This document shows positions 26,871 through 35,689 of a stretch of 64,000 nt of DNA, piece after piece (position 1 is the stretch's first letter; each line of letters opens with the position of its first letter). The DNA comes from Paracoccus tegillarcae. Lineage in GTDB: Bacteria; Pseudomonadota; Alphaproteobacteria; Rhodobacterales; Rhodobacteraceae. The position numbers were made by a program, and so were the translations under genes. The notes under the pieces were generated by a model. That model was not told the origin of the DNA. It saw nothing but the letters and a program-made list of their open reading frames with translations, and did not search any database. The DNA is taken from positions 728,001 through 792,000 of the forward strand of contig NZ_CP025408.1 of the NCBI RefSeq assembly GCF_002847305.1, read 5' to 3'.

Positions 26871-28310
26871 TCAGGCGGCAATCTTTGCGGAACTGTCTTC
26901 CTCGATCAGCCGCGCATGCAGCACCTCGATGGCCTGTTCCAGCGCATCACGGCTGACGACGAATTGCACATCGACCGCGCGGGTCGGCTGCTGCGCCGCG
27001 TGAACCGTCACGCCTGCATCAGCCAGCGCCTGGAGGCCGCGCAGCAACATATGCTGCCCGCCCAGATCACGCCCGATGACCGAGGCAATCGCCTGCGACC
27101 GGGCCGAGACCTCGGCTGACGGATAGATCGCAGCCAGTTCGGTTTCGATCCGCTGAACGACCTTCAGCGAGGCCGCAAGGAAGTGGGTGATCGTGTTGGC
27201 GTTCGAAGTCTTGGACACGATAAAGGCATTGTGACGCTTGAGCGCCTCAAGGATGGTCGCGTCATAGCCTTTGACGCCGACCATATCCTGTTCGAACAAT
27301 TCCAGCGCCACCACCGGCAAGCCTGCCACGATCTCGGGACCCGGCGTTCCTGCCGGGGCATCGTCGATCAGCGTGCCCGGATCATCGGGCTGGAACGCAT
27401 TGGTGACGCGCAGCGGGATCTGTGCCTGCCGCAAGGTCTTGGCGGCCTTGGGATGGATCGCCTCCATGCCCAGATTGGCCAGCTGATCGGCGACGTCGTA
27501 ATTGGTGTGACCCAGCTTGCGCACGGCATGGGCGCCAACCAGTACCGGATCGGCGGAGGACAGGAAGAACTCCTTGTGGATCACCGCCTCGGCTGCGCCG
27601 GTCAGTGCAGCAAGGCGCGAGAAAGTAACCTCGGAATAGCCGCGGTCGAATTCCGCCATCAAGCCTTCGGTGCATTGTGCATAGCCGGTAACAATGGGTA
27701 GTTCGGTCGCCAGATCAACGCCGGTCATGGCAGATTTCAGGCGTTCGTCCAGCGTCAGTTCGCGGTCGTCGCGCCAGCCGGTCAGATCGACATAGCGCGC
27801 CGAAACGCCTGCGCGGTTCAGCAGCAGACTGGCGACAAAGGCCGAATGCGCCTCGCCCAGACCTGACAGCAACTCGCGAAACACCATCATGTGTTTGGAC
27901 AGCCGGAAATGGCCATAGCTGCACAAACGCTGCAAATCGAACAGGCAGGACCGCGCACCCTCGATCCGTTCGCGGACAAACTCATCAGCCTGCCTCAGAT
28001 CGGCGGAATGGGCCAGGATGTCATGATTGGCCTCGCACATGGCCTCTGCCACCCGGTCCAGAGCCTCCAGCCAGCCATGCCCTTCGGCAGCATTGGCAAA
28101 GCTGGCGTAAACGCCCGGCTCGCCGGTTTTCTTGTGCTCCAGCAGCAGGTTGGTGATGCCGCCAAAGGCCGACACGACGAAGATGCGGTGGTAGAGATCA
28201 GCACCCTTGCGGTCGCCGATCAACAGCGTATCGCGCAGCTCTTTCAGGCGGCTCATCGAGGTGCCGCCGATTTTCTCGACGGTGTGATGGGGGAAGGTGA
28301 GTTCGGTCAA
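26871..28310 (-). CDS. ask: Aspartate kinase of the ectoine cluster
   Basis: The 479-residue protein is the Ask_Ect type of aspartate kinase. It starts with the kinase motif VEKIGGTSMS instead of the usual KFGGTS, has GYSEVTFSRLAALTGA in the catalytic domain, and carries two C-terminal ACT repeats. It phosphorylates aspartate to feed aspartate semialdehyde into ectoine and is thought to be free of the usual feedback control. It is the last gene of ectA-ectB-ectC-ask, 73 bases after ectC. Confidence 0.94.
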   Translation of the reverse strand: MTELTFPHHTVEKIGGTSMSRLKELRDTLLIGDRKGADLYHRIFVVSAFGGITNLLLEHKKTGEPGVYASFANAAEGHGWLEALDRVAEAMCEANHDILAHSADLRQADEFVRERIEGARSCLFDLQRLCSYGHFRLSKHMMVFRELLSGLGEAHSAFVASLLLNRAGVSARYVDLTGWRDDRELTLDERLKSAMTGVDLATELPIVTGYAQCTEGLMAEFDRGYSEVTFSRLAALTGAAEAVIHKEFFLSSADPVLVGAHAVRKLGHTNYDVADQLANLGMEAIHPKAAKTLRQAQIPLRVTNAFQPDDPGTLIDDAPAGTPGPEIVAGLPVVALELFEQDMVGVKGYDATILEALKRHNAFIVSKTSNANTITHFLAASLKVVQRIETELAAIYPSAEVSARSQAIASVIGRDLGGQHMLLRGLQALADAGVTVHAAQQPTRAVDVQFVVSRDALEQAIEVLHARLIEEDSSAKIAA

Positions 28311-28383
28311 TCGCTTTTCCCGGCCCTGTTGTCGGGCCGGGCCTCTGTTGGGGAGTTGCTGGGTCGGCTGCGAAAAACGCCCG

Positions 28384-28776
28384 TCAGGCGTTCACGGCCG
28401 CCGCAGCGTAAGACCCGTCGGCCTGATGCACCTCGGTCCCGGTAACGGGCGGGTTGAAGCAGCAAGCCATGACCAGTTCTTCCTCGGCGCGCAGCGTGTG
28501 CTTGTCATGCAGGTTCAGCGCATACATCACGCCGGGGCGGATCTCATGTGTTTCGCCGGTGGCAAGATCGGTGATGTTGCCCTTGCCCGACATGCAAAAG
28601 ACCGACTCGAAGTGGTTCTTGTAGTGGAACGTGTGTTCCGAACCGGCGGCCAGCGTGGTGATGTGAAATGAAAAGCCCATCTTGTCATCGGCCAGCAGCA
28701 TCCGCACGCTGGTCCATTGTGCATCGCTGACGGCACGGTCGGTGGTTTTCAGTTCGTTGAAATCGCGAACAATCAT
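28384..28776 (-). CDS. ectC: L-ectoine synthase
   Basis: The 130-residue cupin [10 protein letters not shown]...  matches EctC throughout ([42 protein letters not shown]). It cyclises N-gamma-acetyl-diaminobutyrate to ectoine, a cytoplasmic compatible solute. Length and metal-binding residues (E and H in the cupin motifs) are normal. It lies 6 bases after ectB. Confidence 0.98.
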   Translation of the reverse strand: MIVRDFNELKTTDRAVSDAQWTSVRMLLADDKMGFSFHITTLAAGSEHTFHYKNHFESVFCMSGKGNITDLATGETHEIRPGVMYALNLHDKHTLRAEEELVMACCFNPPVTGTEVHQADGSYAAAAVNA

Positions 28777-28782
28777 GTTGGT

Positions 28783-30072
28783 CTACTCCGCTGCGATCTG
28801 GTTTTTGCCGGTGGCTGCGGCGACGGCTGCCTCCAGAATATCCAGACCCTTGGTGAAAATCTCATCGGGGGTGGTCAGCGGTGCCAGCACCTTGACCACT
28901 TCGTCATGCGCGCCCGAGGTTTCGATGATCAGCCCGTTGTCAAAGCAGGTGGCGCAGATCTGGCTTGCCAGTTCGCCATCGCCAACATCGACGCCCAACA
29001 TCATGCCGCGGCCCTTCAGCGTGGCACCGGGGACCATCGCAGCGATGCCTTGCAGGCGCTGATGCAGATAGTCGCCCTTGCGCTGCACGTCCTTGGCAAA
29101 GCGGTCATCGGACCAGAACTTTTCCAGGGCGATACGGGCGGTGACGAAGGCGTGGTTATTGCCCCGGAAGGTGCCGTTATGCTCGGCCGGCTTCCAGATG
29201 TCATGTTCCGGCTTGATCAGCAGGGCTGCGAAGGGCAGGCCCATGCCGCTGAACGACTTGGCTTGGGTGATCATGTCGGGGTCCAGCCCGAATTCCTCGG
29301 TAGAGAAATAGGTCCCGGTCCGGCCGATGCCCGCCTGAATGTCATCAATGATGAACAGCGCGCCATGTTTGCGGGCCAGCCGCTGGATGCCTTGCAGCCA
29401 TTCGGCGCTGGCCGCGTTCAGCCCGCCTTCGCCTTGCACCGGCTCGACGATAAAGGCTGCGGGCGCGTCCATGCCGCTGCTGGGGTTGTCCAGCGTCCAT
29501 TCGATATATTCCAGCGTGTCATTGTCGCCCATCGCGTTTTCGAACGGCATATGGGTCACATCGGCCAGGCTGCCACCGCCCGCGCCATCGCGCTTGCCGG
29601 AATTGCCGGTCAGCGCGAGGCTGCCCATGGTCATGCCGTGGAAGGCATTGGTGAAGGCCACGATATTGCGGCGGCCAGTGACCTTGCGGGCCAGCTTGAT
29701 CGCGGCTTCGACGGCATTGGTGCCGGTGGGGCCAGTCATCATGACCTTATAGTCCATGCCGCGCGGGGTCAGGATCAGACGCTCGAACGTCTCCAGAAAG
29801 GCGGCTTTGGCATCGGTGAACATGTCCAGCCCGTGGGTCACGCCGTCGCGGCTGATATGGTCGATCAGCGCAGCCTTCATATCGGCGTCGTTATGGCCGT
29901 AGTTCAGCGATGAACAGCCCGCCAGAAAGTCGATGTAATCGCGGCCTTCGGCGTCGCTCAGGATCGAGCCGCTGGCCTTGGTGAACACTGTCGGAAAGGC
30001 GCGACAATAGCTGCGCGCCTGCGATTCACGACGTTCAAAAACAGTTGTGTCGGCCGATGTGTCGGTCGCCAT
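28783..30072 (-). CDS. ectB: Diaminobutyrate-2-oxoglutarate transaminase
   Basis: The 429-residue class III PLP aminotransferase converts aspartate semialdehyde to L-2,4-diaminobutyrate with glutamate. Family marks are SARSYCRAFP-type N-terminus (here SQARSYCRAFP), FLAGCSSLNYGHN, FTNAFHGMT, FIIDDIQAG and the PLP lysine in TQAKSFSGMG near residue 268. Start at 30072 agrees with the family; ectA ends 46 bases upstream. Second gene of the ectoine operon. Confidence 0.97.
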   Translation of the reverse strand: MATDTSADTTVFERRESQARSYCRAFPTVFTKASGSILSDAEGRDYIDFLAGCSSLNYGHNDADMKAALIDHISRDGVTHGLDMFTDAKAAFLETFERLILTPRGMDYKVMMTGPTGTNAVEAAIKLARKVTGRRNIVAFTNAFHGMTMGSLALTGNSGKRDGAGGGSLADVTHMPFENAMGDNDTLEYIEWTLDNPSSGMDAPAAFIVEPVQGEGGLNAASAEWLQGIQRLARKHGALFIIDDIQAGIGRTGTYFSTEEFGLDPDMITQAKSFSGMGLPFAALLIKPEHDIWKPAEHNGTFRGNNHAFVTARIALEKFWSDDRFAKDVQRKGDYLHQRLQGIAAMVPGATLKGRGMMLGVDVGDGELASQICATCFDNGLIIETSGAHDEVVKVLAPLTTPDEIFTKGLDILEAAVAAATGKNQIAAE

Positions 30073-30118
30073 GGTAGTACCTCGAATTTGATTTCGGTTT
30101 GGGCGGTGGCGGGGCCGG

Positions 30119-30649
30119 TCAGGCCGCTTGCGCCACCGGGGCCGGAAAGCGGATGGTGACCATGTGTTCGGTGGCGTGTTCGCCGTCGAAGTGGTCGTCT
30201 TTCCTGAAATGAGGCTCGTCGGTCAGAACGGCGTTGTGCCGGTCTGCCACGCTGCGGAACAGGCCCCAGCTTGCATCATTGTCGCGGGTGATCGTGGTCT
30301 TCAGCTTCAGGACGCCGGCCATATCCTCGCGCGACAACAGTTGAACCAGCATCTTGCCGGCAAGGCCGATCCCGCGTGCATCCTGTGCGACGGCGACCTG
30401 CCAGACGAACAGGGTGTCGGGCGCGTCGGGCAGCAGATAGCCCGAAATCCAGCCGACCGGCTCGCCGTCCATTTCGGCCAGTATGCAGGTATCGGCAAAA
30501 TGATCGCATTGGATCAGATTGCAATACATGCTGTTCTCATCCAGCGGCTTGCACGAACGGATCAGTTCCCAGATGTCGCTTCCATCCTGCGCTTCGGGCT
30601 TACGGAAGGTCAGGTCTTGCTGGGCGTCTGTCTCGATCATGTCTTTCAT
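30119..30649 (-). CDS. ectA: Diaminobutyrate acetyltransferase
   Basis: The 176-residue GNAT enzyme acetylates the gamma-amino group of diaminobutyrate. EctA marks are LTFRKPEAQDGSDIWELIRS, LDENSMYCNLIQCDHF and VAQDARGIGLAGKML, the acetyl-CoA loop. ATG at 30649 is preferred because AGGAC lies 7 bases before it; ATG at 30640 also fits, while longer frames enter the promoter. First gene of the operon. Confidence 0.95.
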   Translation of the reverse strand: MKDMIETDAQQDLTFRKPEAQDGSDIWELIRSCKPLDENSMYCNLIQCDHFADTCILAEMDGEPVGWISGYLLPDAPDTLFVWQVAVAQDARGIGLAGKMLVQLLSREDMAGVLKLKTTITRDNDASWGLFRSVADRHNAVLTDEPHFRKDDHFDGEHATEHMVTIRFPAPVAQAA

Positions 30650-30876
30650 GCCGCTGTCCTCATATTGCTTCGCGACACTAAGTAACATGTCTGGGCTATT
30701 ATGCAACCGCAGCATGCCGTTTTATGCGCAAATAGCGCGATTTATGTGCTTTCGGCGTGGATTTTCGCAGTGCCTGCTGGCCCATTCATTAGGCAGCCAA
30801 ATGAAGTATCAGCTAGCGATTGACCAGCGGCGTGGAATGCCCAAGAATGCTTCATCTGCGACGAAGGGGGAGTTGA
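30650..30876. promoter_or_regulatory. Divergent ectA / marR promoter region with candidate operator
   Basis: This 227-base region must carry the ectoine promoter, normally induced by osmotic stress. Around 30720-30752 a dyad GCGC-AAATA-GCGC lies between two TTTATG direct repeats, a plausible site for the MarR-type protein encoded next door. I cannot fix the -35 and -10 boxes with confidence. Confidence 0.45.
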
Positions 30877-31341
30877 TTGGATCGTATCGATGTCTGCCTG
30901 ATCGCGCTGCGGCGCATCCTTCGCGCGACCGAGTTGCACAGCAAGGATCTGGCGCAATCCGTTGGCCTGACCCCGGTTCAACTGCGGGTCGCACAGATCA
31001 TGGCCGAATCGGAATCCACAACCGGCAGCATCATCGCCAAGCGCATGCATGTGTCGCAGGCGACGGTGACCGCGCTGATCGACAAGCTGGACCGTGCAGG
31101 CGTGGTCGCGCGCAAACCCGACCCGTCCGACAAGCGCCAGACGCTGCTTGTCCTGACCGATCAGGGCCATGCGCTGCTGGACAAGGCACCCGACGCCCTG
31201 CAACAGAAATTCGCGGGCGAATTCGAGGCGCTGGAAGGCTGGGAACAGGCGATGCTGGTCGCCAGCCTCGAACGCGTCGCCGCGATGCTGGACGCGGCCG
31301 AGCTGAAATCAAGCGCGGTGTTGTATCCGGGCGAGTTCTAG
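30877..31341 (+). CDS. ectR: MarR-type regulator of ectoine genes (EctR-like)
   Basis: The 154-residue protein has a MarR winged helix (TPVQLRVAQIMAESE, GSIIAKRMHVSQATVTALIDKL cut short here, KPDPSDKRQTL). It is divergent from ectA, the position of the EctR1 repressor in methylotrophs and other ectoine producers, so repression of ectABC-ask at low salt is likely. The start is TTG at 30877, which has a strong AAGGGGG site 8 bases before it; no good ATG is available. Confidence 0.85.
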   Translation: MDRIDVCLIALRRILRATELHSKDLAQSVGLTPVQLRVAQIMAESESTTGSIIAKRMHVSQATVTALIDKLDRAGVVARKPDPSDKRQTLLVLTDQGHALLDKAPDALQQKFAGEFEALEGWEQAMLVASLERVAAMLDAAELKSSAVLYPGEF

Positions 31342-31379
31342 GCGGTCTTTAGCGGGGTTTGGGCCTATCCTTGGCCCCA

Positions 31380-33062
31380 CTATTCTTTCCCGCTTGCCTT
31401 GTGATTGGCCGCGCGGCGTCCGCGATATTTCACCGTCAGGTCCAGCGGCACATCGTTTTCATCATAGATACCGATCACCACACCACGACGACGGGATTTA
31501 CCGCGCATTTCCAACAACTGCGCCTCGCTGCGCGTGGTGCGTTGTGACACCCGCCTGGTCCAGCGGAACAGCTTGTCATACATCCGCTCGATCACGTCGG
31601 CATGTTCGGCGCTGTCGCCCAGATCGGTCAGTTCCTGTGGGTCATTCGCCAGATCGAACAGCATCGGGCGATAGCCGCCTTCGCAATGCACCAGCTTCCA
31701 TTCCTTGTCGGCCACCATGAACATCACCGCATCGCGAACCGAGCGACCCAGCTTGTCCGCGGTGGGCGTCACCGAGTAATCATATTCGCAGATCACATAG
31801 TCGCGCTGCGTATCGGTGGCCTCGCCGCGCAGGATCGGCAGCAGCGATTCGCCCTCCAGAATATGGCGGGGCGGTTCCGCGCCGGTGAAATCGACAAAGG
31901 TCGGCGCCAGGTCGATCGCCTCGACCAGCGCGTCGCAGGCGGTGCCGCGGGTCGCGTCTGCCTGGGGTGAGGGATCATAGATGATCAGCGGGACACGGGT
32001 CGAGCTGTCATGGAAAAACATCTTCTCGCCCATCCAGTGGTCGCCCAGAAAATCGCCATGATCCGAGGTCAGCACGATCATCGTTTCCTTGATCCGGCCG
32101 GTCTCTTCCAGCCAGTCCAGCAGCACGCCCAACTGATCGTCGCATTGCTTGATCAGCCCCATATAGGCGGGGATCACCGCATTGCGCGCCTTGTCGGTCG
32201 CGAAGGTCTTGCTCATCGGGCTTTCCATAAAGGCCTTCAGCACCGGATGGGCGTTGTCGTATTCGGCCTGCGTCCTGATCGCCGGGGGCACATGTTCGGG
32301 ACCGAACATGTCATGATAGGGTTCAGGCACGATATAGGGCCAGTGCGGCTTGATATAGGACAGGTGGCAGCACCAGGGTTCGTCAGCGCCGGCCATGAAC
32401 TCCATTGCGCGGCGGGTCAGATAGGGGGTTTCGCTGTCCGGCTCGGCGATATTGGCGGCCTCGGCGCTGTTCTTGAGAAACCAGCCCGACAGCACATTGC
32501 CGTCCGCATCGATCCCCGAATTGGCAAAGTCGTGCCAGGGGTTGTCGCTGTCATAGCCCTTGGCGCGCAGATAGTTGCTATAGGTTCGCGCGCCGCCCTC
32601 GTCATAAAGACCATCGGGGCCTTCGGGGCGCATGCCGTCATCACGTTCGAACAGGTCAAAGCCGCATTCGGCGACCCGCGCACCGATCAGGCTGTCAGGC
32701 TCCAGCCCCAGACGCGCCATACCCTCGGCATCGGCACGCATATGTGTCTTGCCCACCAGCCAGCAATCGGTGCCATTGGCACGCAGATGATCGCCCATGG
32801 TGACCTCGCCCACCTTCAGCGGGATGCCGTTCCAGCTGGCGCCGTGGCTGTGGACATAGCGCCCGGTATAGGTCGACATGCGCGACGACCCGCAGATCGG
32901 CGACTGGATATAGCAGCGGTCGAACCGCACCCCCATCGCCGCCAGCCTATCCATGTTCGGGGTCTCGAGATGCGGATGCCCATAGCAGCTGAGATAATCC
33001 CAACGCAGCTGGTCATACATGATGAAAAGAATGTTCATCGGCTTTGGCATCATCGCCCCCAT
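31380..33062 (-). CDS. Sulfatase / alkaline phosphatase superfamily hydrolase
   Basis: The 560-residue protein has the sulfatase-type metal site (IMYDQLRWDYLSCYG, later LTSDHGDFLGDH) and a nucleophile motif C57-G-S-S-R61. The usual formylglycine signature is C-x-P-x-R; here Ser replaces Pro. No signal peptide is seen, which suggests a cytoplasmic hydrolase of sulfate, phosphate or phosphonate esters, as for phosphonate monoester hydrolases. Several ATG codons cluster at the start (33062, 33053, 33050), so the exact start is uncertain. It ends the long minus-strand catabolic run, 52 bases after a TAXI binding protein gene. Confidence 0.86.
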   Translation of the reverse strand: MGAMMPKPMNILFIMYDQLRWDYLSCYGHPHLETPNMDRLAAMGVRFDRCYIQSPICGSSRMSTYTGRYVHSHGASWNGIPLKVGEVTMGDHLRANGTDCWLVGKTHMRADAEGMARLGLEPDSLIGARVAECGFDLFERDDGMRPEGPDGLYDEGGARTYSNYLRAKGYDSDNPWHDFANSGIDADGNVLSGWFLKNSAEAANIAEPDSETPYLTRRAMEFMAGADEPWCCHLSYIKPHWPYIVPEPYHDMFGPEHVPPAIRTQAEYDNAHPVLKAFMESPMSKTFATDKARNAVIPAYMGLIKQCDDQLGVLLDWLEETGRIKETMIVLTSDHGDFLGDHWMGEKMFFHDSSTRVPLIIYDPSPQADATRGTACDALVEAIDLAPTFVDFTGAEPPRHILEGESLLPILRGEATDTQRDYVICEYDYSVTPTADKLGRSVRDAVMFMVADKEWKLVHCEGGYRPMLFDLANDPQELTDLGDSAEHADVIERMYDKLFRWTRRVSQRTTRSEAQLLEMRGKSRRRGVVIGIYDENDVPLDLTVKYRGRRAANHKASGKE

Positions 33063-33114
33063 ATTTCTTGGATTGGTTTGACGGCCCCGAGATCAGATCC
33101 CGGGGCCGCAATTG

Positions 33115-34140
33115 TCATTCTGCCGGACGCAACTCATCCGGGATTTCCATGCCGATTTCCTCGTAATATCGGATAGCACCGGGATGCAGCGGCAGGTTCA
33201 GGTCCTGAAAGGCGTTGTCGAGGTCGATATTGCGCAACCACGCAGCGTTTTCCTGCATTGCCGGCAGGTTGTCCCAGAACGCCTTGGTGACCCTGTAGAT
33301 CGTTTCCTCGCTATCAGCCTTGCTGGTCCCGATGCCGACGATCGAGCCCAGGGTGGTGACGGGCTCGGAATTGACCTGATTGTCGCCGTAAAGCCCGTTG
33401 GGGATCTCACCCAGAACGCCGCCGGGCCGGTTCAGGATCGCTTGCAGCGGTTCCTTGGCCATCTGCTCTTCGGTCAGCCCGAGGAACTTGATCTTGCGGC
33501 TGATCGCAAGTTGCTGGATCACCGGCGAAGGCGCGTTGGTCGAGTTGATATAGACGTCGATCCGGCCATCCTGAAAAGCCTGCGTCGCCGCATCCCAACC
33601 CAGGTTGACCTGTTCGAAATCCTCGCCGGCCTTCAGCCCGGTTGCGCCCTCGACGACGCGCTGCATGATGGTGGTCGCACCGCCGCCCGGAGGTCCAAGA
33701 AAGACCCGTTTGCCAGCCAGATCCTCGAGGCTGTCAATGCCGGAATCCGCATAGGTAACGATGTGATACAGTCCAAGCGGATAGGCGAATACCGCACGCA
33801 GATTCTTGGAAAGTTCCGGCGCTTGTGGAACCTTGGACCACATCGCGTCGCCCTTGATCATGGCGTCGTGCACGCTGGCCGACCACATGAAGAAGTCCAG
33901 CTGACCCGAGGCCGCCTGCATCGCGTGCTGCGTGGCCGCGCCCGTCGCGTTGACCTGGATCTTTACGTCGGGCAGATCGTCCTCGACGATCCGCGCAAAG
34001 GTCGACATCACCATATAGGGTGACGACCCCGGGCCCAATGTCGCCAATGTCAGGTATTCGTCTGCATTGGCAGCCGGGGCGGTTGCCACGGCCAGACTGA
34101 GTGCGGTCACCAAACCGCCAATCAGGTGTTTCATCTTCAT
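33115..34140 (-). CDS. TAXI-family TRAP transporter solute-binding protein (copy 1)
   Basis: The 341-residue protein has a Sec signal (ALSLAVATAPAANA) and a TAXI body: LATLGPGSSPYMVMSTFAR, NATGAATQH, GWDAATQAFQDGRIDVY and LPLHPGAIRYYEEIG. It would capture an organic acid in the periplasm for the TRAP permease encoded upstream in the same run. It is a close paralogue of the protein at 34651-35673. The ligand is unknown; the neighbouring aromatic genes suggest an aromatic or dicarboxylic acid. Confidence 0.92.
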   Translation of the reverse strand: MKMKHLIGGLVTALSLAVATAPAANADEYLTLATLGPGSSPYMVMSTFARIVEDDLPDVKIQVNATGAATQHAMQAASGQLDFFMWSASVHDAMIKGDAMWSKVPQAPELSKNLRAVFAYPLGLYHIVTYADSGIDSLEDLAGKRVFLGPPGGGATTIMQRVVEGATGLKAGEDFEQVNLGWDAATQAFQDGRIDVYINSTNAPSPVIQQLAISRKIKFLGLTEEQMAKEPLQAILNRPGGVLGEIPNGLYGDNQVNSEPVTTLGSIVGIGTSKADSEETIYRVTKAFWDNLPAMQENAAWLRNIDLDNAFQDLNLPLHPGAIRYYEEIGMEIPDELRPAE

Positions 34141-34180
34141 TCCTCCTCTTTGGTTGAACTATGGTCTTGAACAGTTTTCG

Positions 34181-34654
34181 TCATGTCACGGCATACAGCG
34201 CCAGTTGCACGGCATCGGCCAATCGGTGACCTGTTCCGATGAAAATGGTGCGATTGACCCACTGATAGCGCGGATCGCCGCTCTGCAGGCGGGCCTGCGT
34301 CCGCATGTAGTATTCGGACGGATCGACCGCGTTGCCTGCCGCAATCCGGGCAAGCACCTCGGGTGGGCCGTGGCGATAGCCGAAATTCCGCACGTCGATC
34401 AGCGCCCCGTCATGGGTTTCCATCGCATAGCGCGTGTCCAGTTCGGCATGGCTGTCCCAAACGGTCTGCCAGTCGGCCCCGAGGTTCAGAACCGTGCCTC
34501 GCAGTTTAGGGCCATCGACCGTGCCACCGATGATCGGGATGATCCGCCATTGCCCGCCCGGCGCGGCACCCTTTTCCAGCGGCGACGCCAGTTTCACGCT
34601 CAGCCTGCAGGCAAGCTCAAGGCCGGGTTTCGGCAACGGGCCAGGCGTCGTCAT
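34181..34654 (-). CDS. DUF3237 family protein
   Basis: The 157-residue protein matches DUF3237: GGQWRIIPIIGGTVDGPKL, LGADWQTVWDSHAELDTRY, then THDGALIDVRNFGYRHG. Family members are small beta-barrel proteins common in aromatic and other catabolic clusters, with no settled activity. The start overlaps the stop of the second TAXI binding protein (ATGA), so it lies between the two paralogous transporter genes. Confidence 0.88.
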   Translation of the reverse strand: MTTPGPLPKPGLELACRLSVKLASPLEKGAAPGGQWRIIPIIGGTVDGPKLRGTVLNLGADWQTVWDSHAELDTRYAMETHDGALIDVRNFGYRHGPPEVLARIAAGNAVDPSEYYMRTQARLQSGDPRYQWVNRTIFIGTGHRLADAVQLALYAVT

Positions 34655-35673
34655 GCCGGCGGCCTCACCGCATCAGGGATCGTCAGACCGATCTCTTCGT
34701 AATAGCGGATGGCACCGGGGTGCAGCGGCATGTTCAGATCGTGAAACGCGCCTTCCAGGGTGACATTGCGCAGCCATGGCGTCGACGATTGGGTTTCCTG
34801 AACCCCTTCCCAGAACGCCTTGACGATGCGGTAGATCTGCTCTTCGGGCAGGCTGGCATTGGTGCCGATCCCCGCATAAGAGCCGACGGTTGTCACATCA
34901 GCGTCGTTCACGACCGCATCGCCATAGGTCCCGGCGGGGATCGTGGCGATGGTGCCGCCCGCACGATTGGTCATGGCTTGCACGCCGTCCGTGGCCATTT
35001 GTTCCTCGCTCATCCCAAGCAGGCGAACCGGCCGCGAGATGGAAAGCTGCTGGATCACCGGCGAGGGCGGCAGTGTCGGGTTTGCATAGACGTCGATGCG
35101 CCCATCCTGAAACGCCTGCGTCGCCGCATCCCAACCGATCCGCACGGCGGTATAGTCGGTATCGGCCTTCAGTCCCGTCGCACCCTCGATGATTGCCTCC
35201 ATCGTCCGCGCGGCGCTGCCGCCCGGCGGGCCGAGGAACACGGTCTTTCCGGCGACATCATCCAGCGTTTCGATACCCGAATCCGCCCAGGTGACGATGT
35301 GATAATAACCGAGAGGAAAGATGAACAGGCTGCGCAGGTTCTTTGCCATTTCGGGCGCTTGCGGAATTTCCGCGAACATCCCTTCGCCGCTCAGCATCAG
35401 GTTGTGCACGATGGGCGCCATCATGAAAAAGTCCAACTGCCCGGCGCCAGCCTGCAGGCCGTGCTGCGTGGCCGCCCCGGTGGCGTTCACCTGGAAAGTG
35501 ACATCGCCCAGACGTTCCTCGACCAGCCGGGCAAAGGTCGACATCACCATATAGGGCGATGATCCCGGCCCCAACGTCGCCATCTTGTAGAACTCATTCG
35601 CAAAGGCAGCGGGCGCGCCCAACGCTGCCACACTGGCAGCAAGGGTCATGAGTGTTGTGCGTCGTGTCAGCAT
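34651..35673 (-). CDS. TAXI-family TRAP transporter solute-binding protein (copy 2)
   Basis: The 340-residue protein has a twin-Arg-like signal (MLTRRTTLMTLAASVAALG) and the same TAXI blocks as copy 1 (LGPGSSPYMVMSTFARLVE, GWDAATQAFQDGRIDVY). The ATG at 35673 has a perfect AAGGAG site 7 bases before it; a longer frame adds 11 residues that overlap the permease gene region. It follows the permease gene by 16 bases. Two binding proteins may widen the ligand range of one permease. Confidence 0.92.
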   Translation of the reverse strand: MLTRRTTLMTLAASVAALGAPAAFANEFYKMATLGPGSSPYMVMSTFARLVEERLGDVTFQVNATGAATQHGLQAGAGQLDFFMMAPIVHNLMLSGEGMFAEIPQAPEMAKNLRSLFIFPLGYYHIVTWADSGIETLDDVAGKTVFLGPPGGSAARTMEAIIEGATGLKADTDYTAVRIGWDAATQAFQDGRIDVYANPTLPPSPVIQQLSISRPVRLLGMSEEQMATDGVQAMTNRAGGTIATIPAGTYGDAVVNDADVTTVGSYAGIGTNASLPEEQIYRIVKAFWEGVQETQSSTPWLRNVTLEGAFHDLNMPLHPGAIRYYEEIGLTIPDAVRPPA

Positions 35674-35689
35674 TGCAAGTCTCCTTGGT

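Noticed and set aside
30742..31203. 153-residue minus-strand open frame covering the ectA promoter and marR gene
   Set aside because: It runs through the divergent promoter and opposite a clear MarR protein; nothing about it looks coding.
31361..31378. GGGCC/GGCCC hairpin between the ectoine MarR gene and the sulfatase gene
   Set aside because: Stem is only five pairs and no T-run follows on either strand, so I do not call it a terminator.
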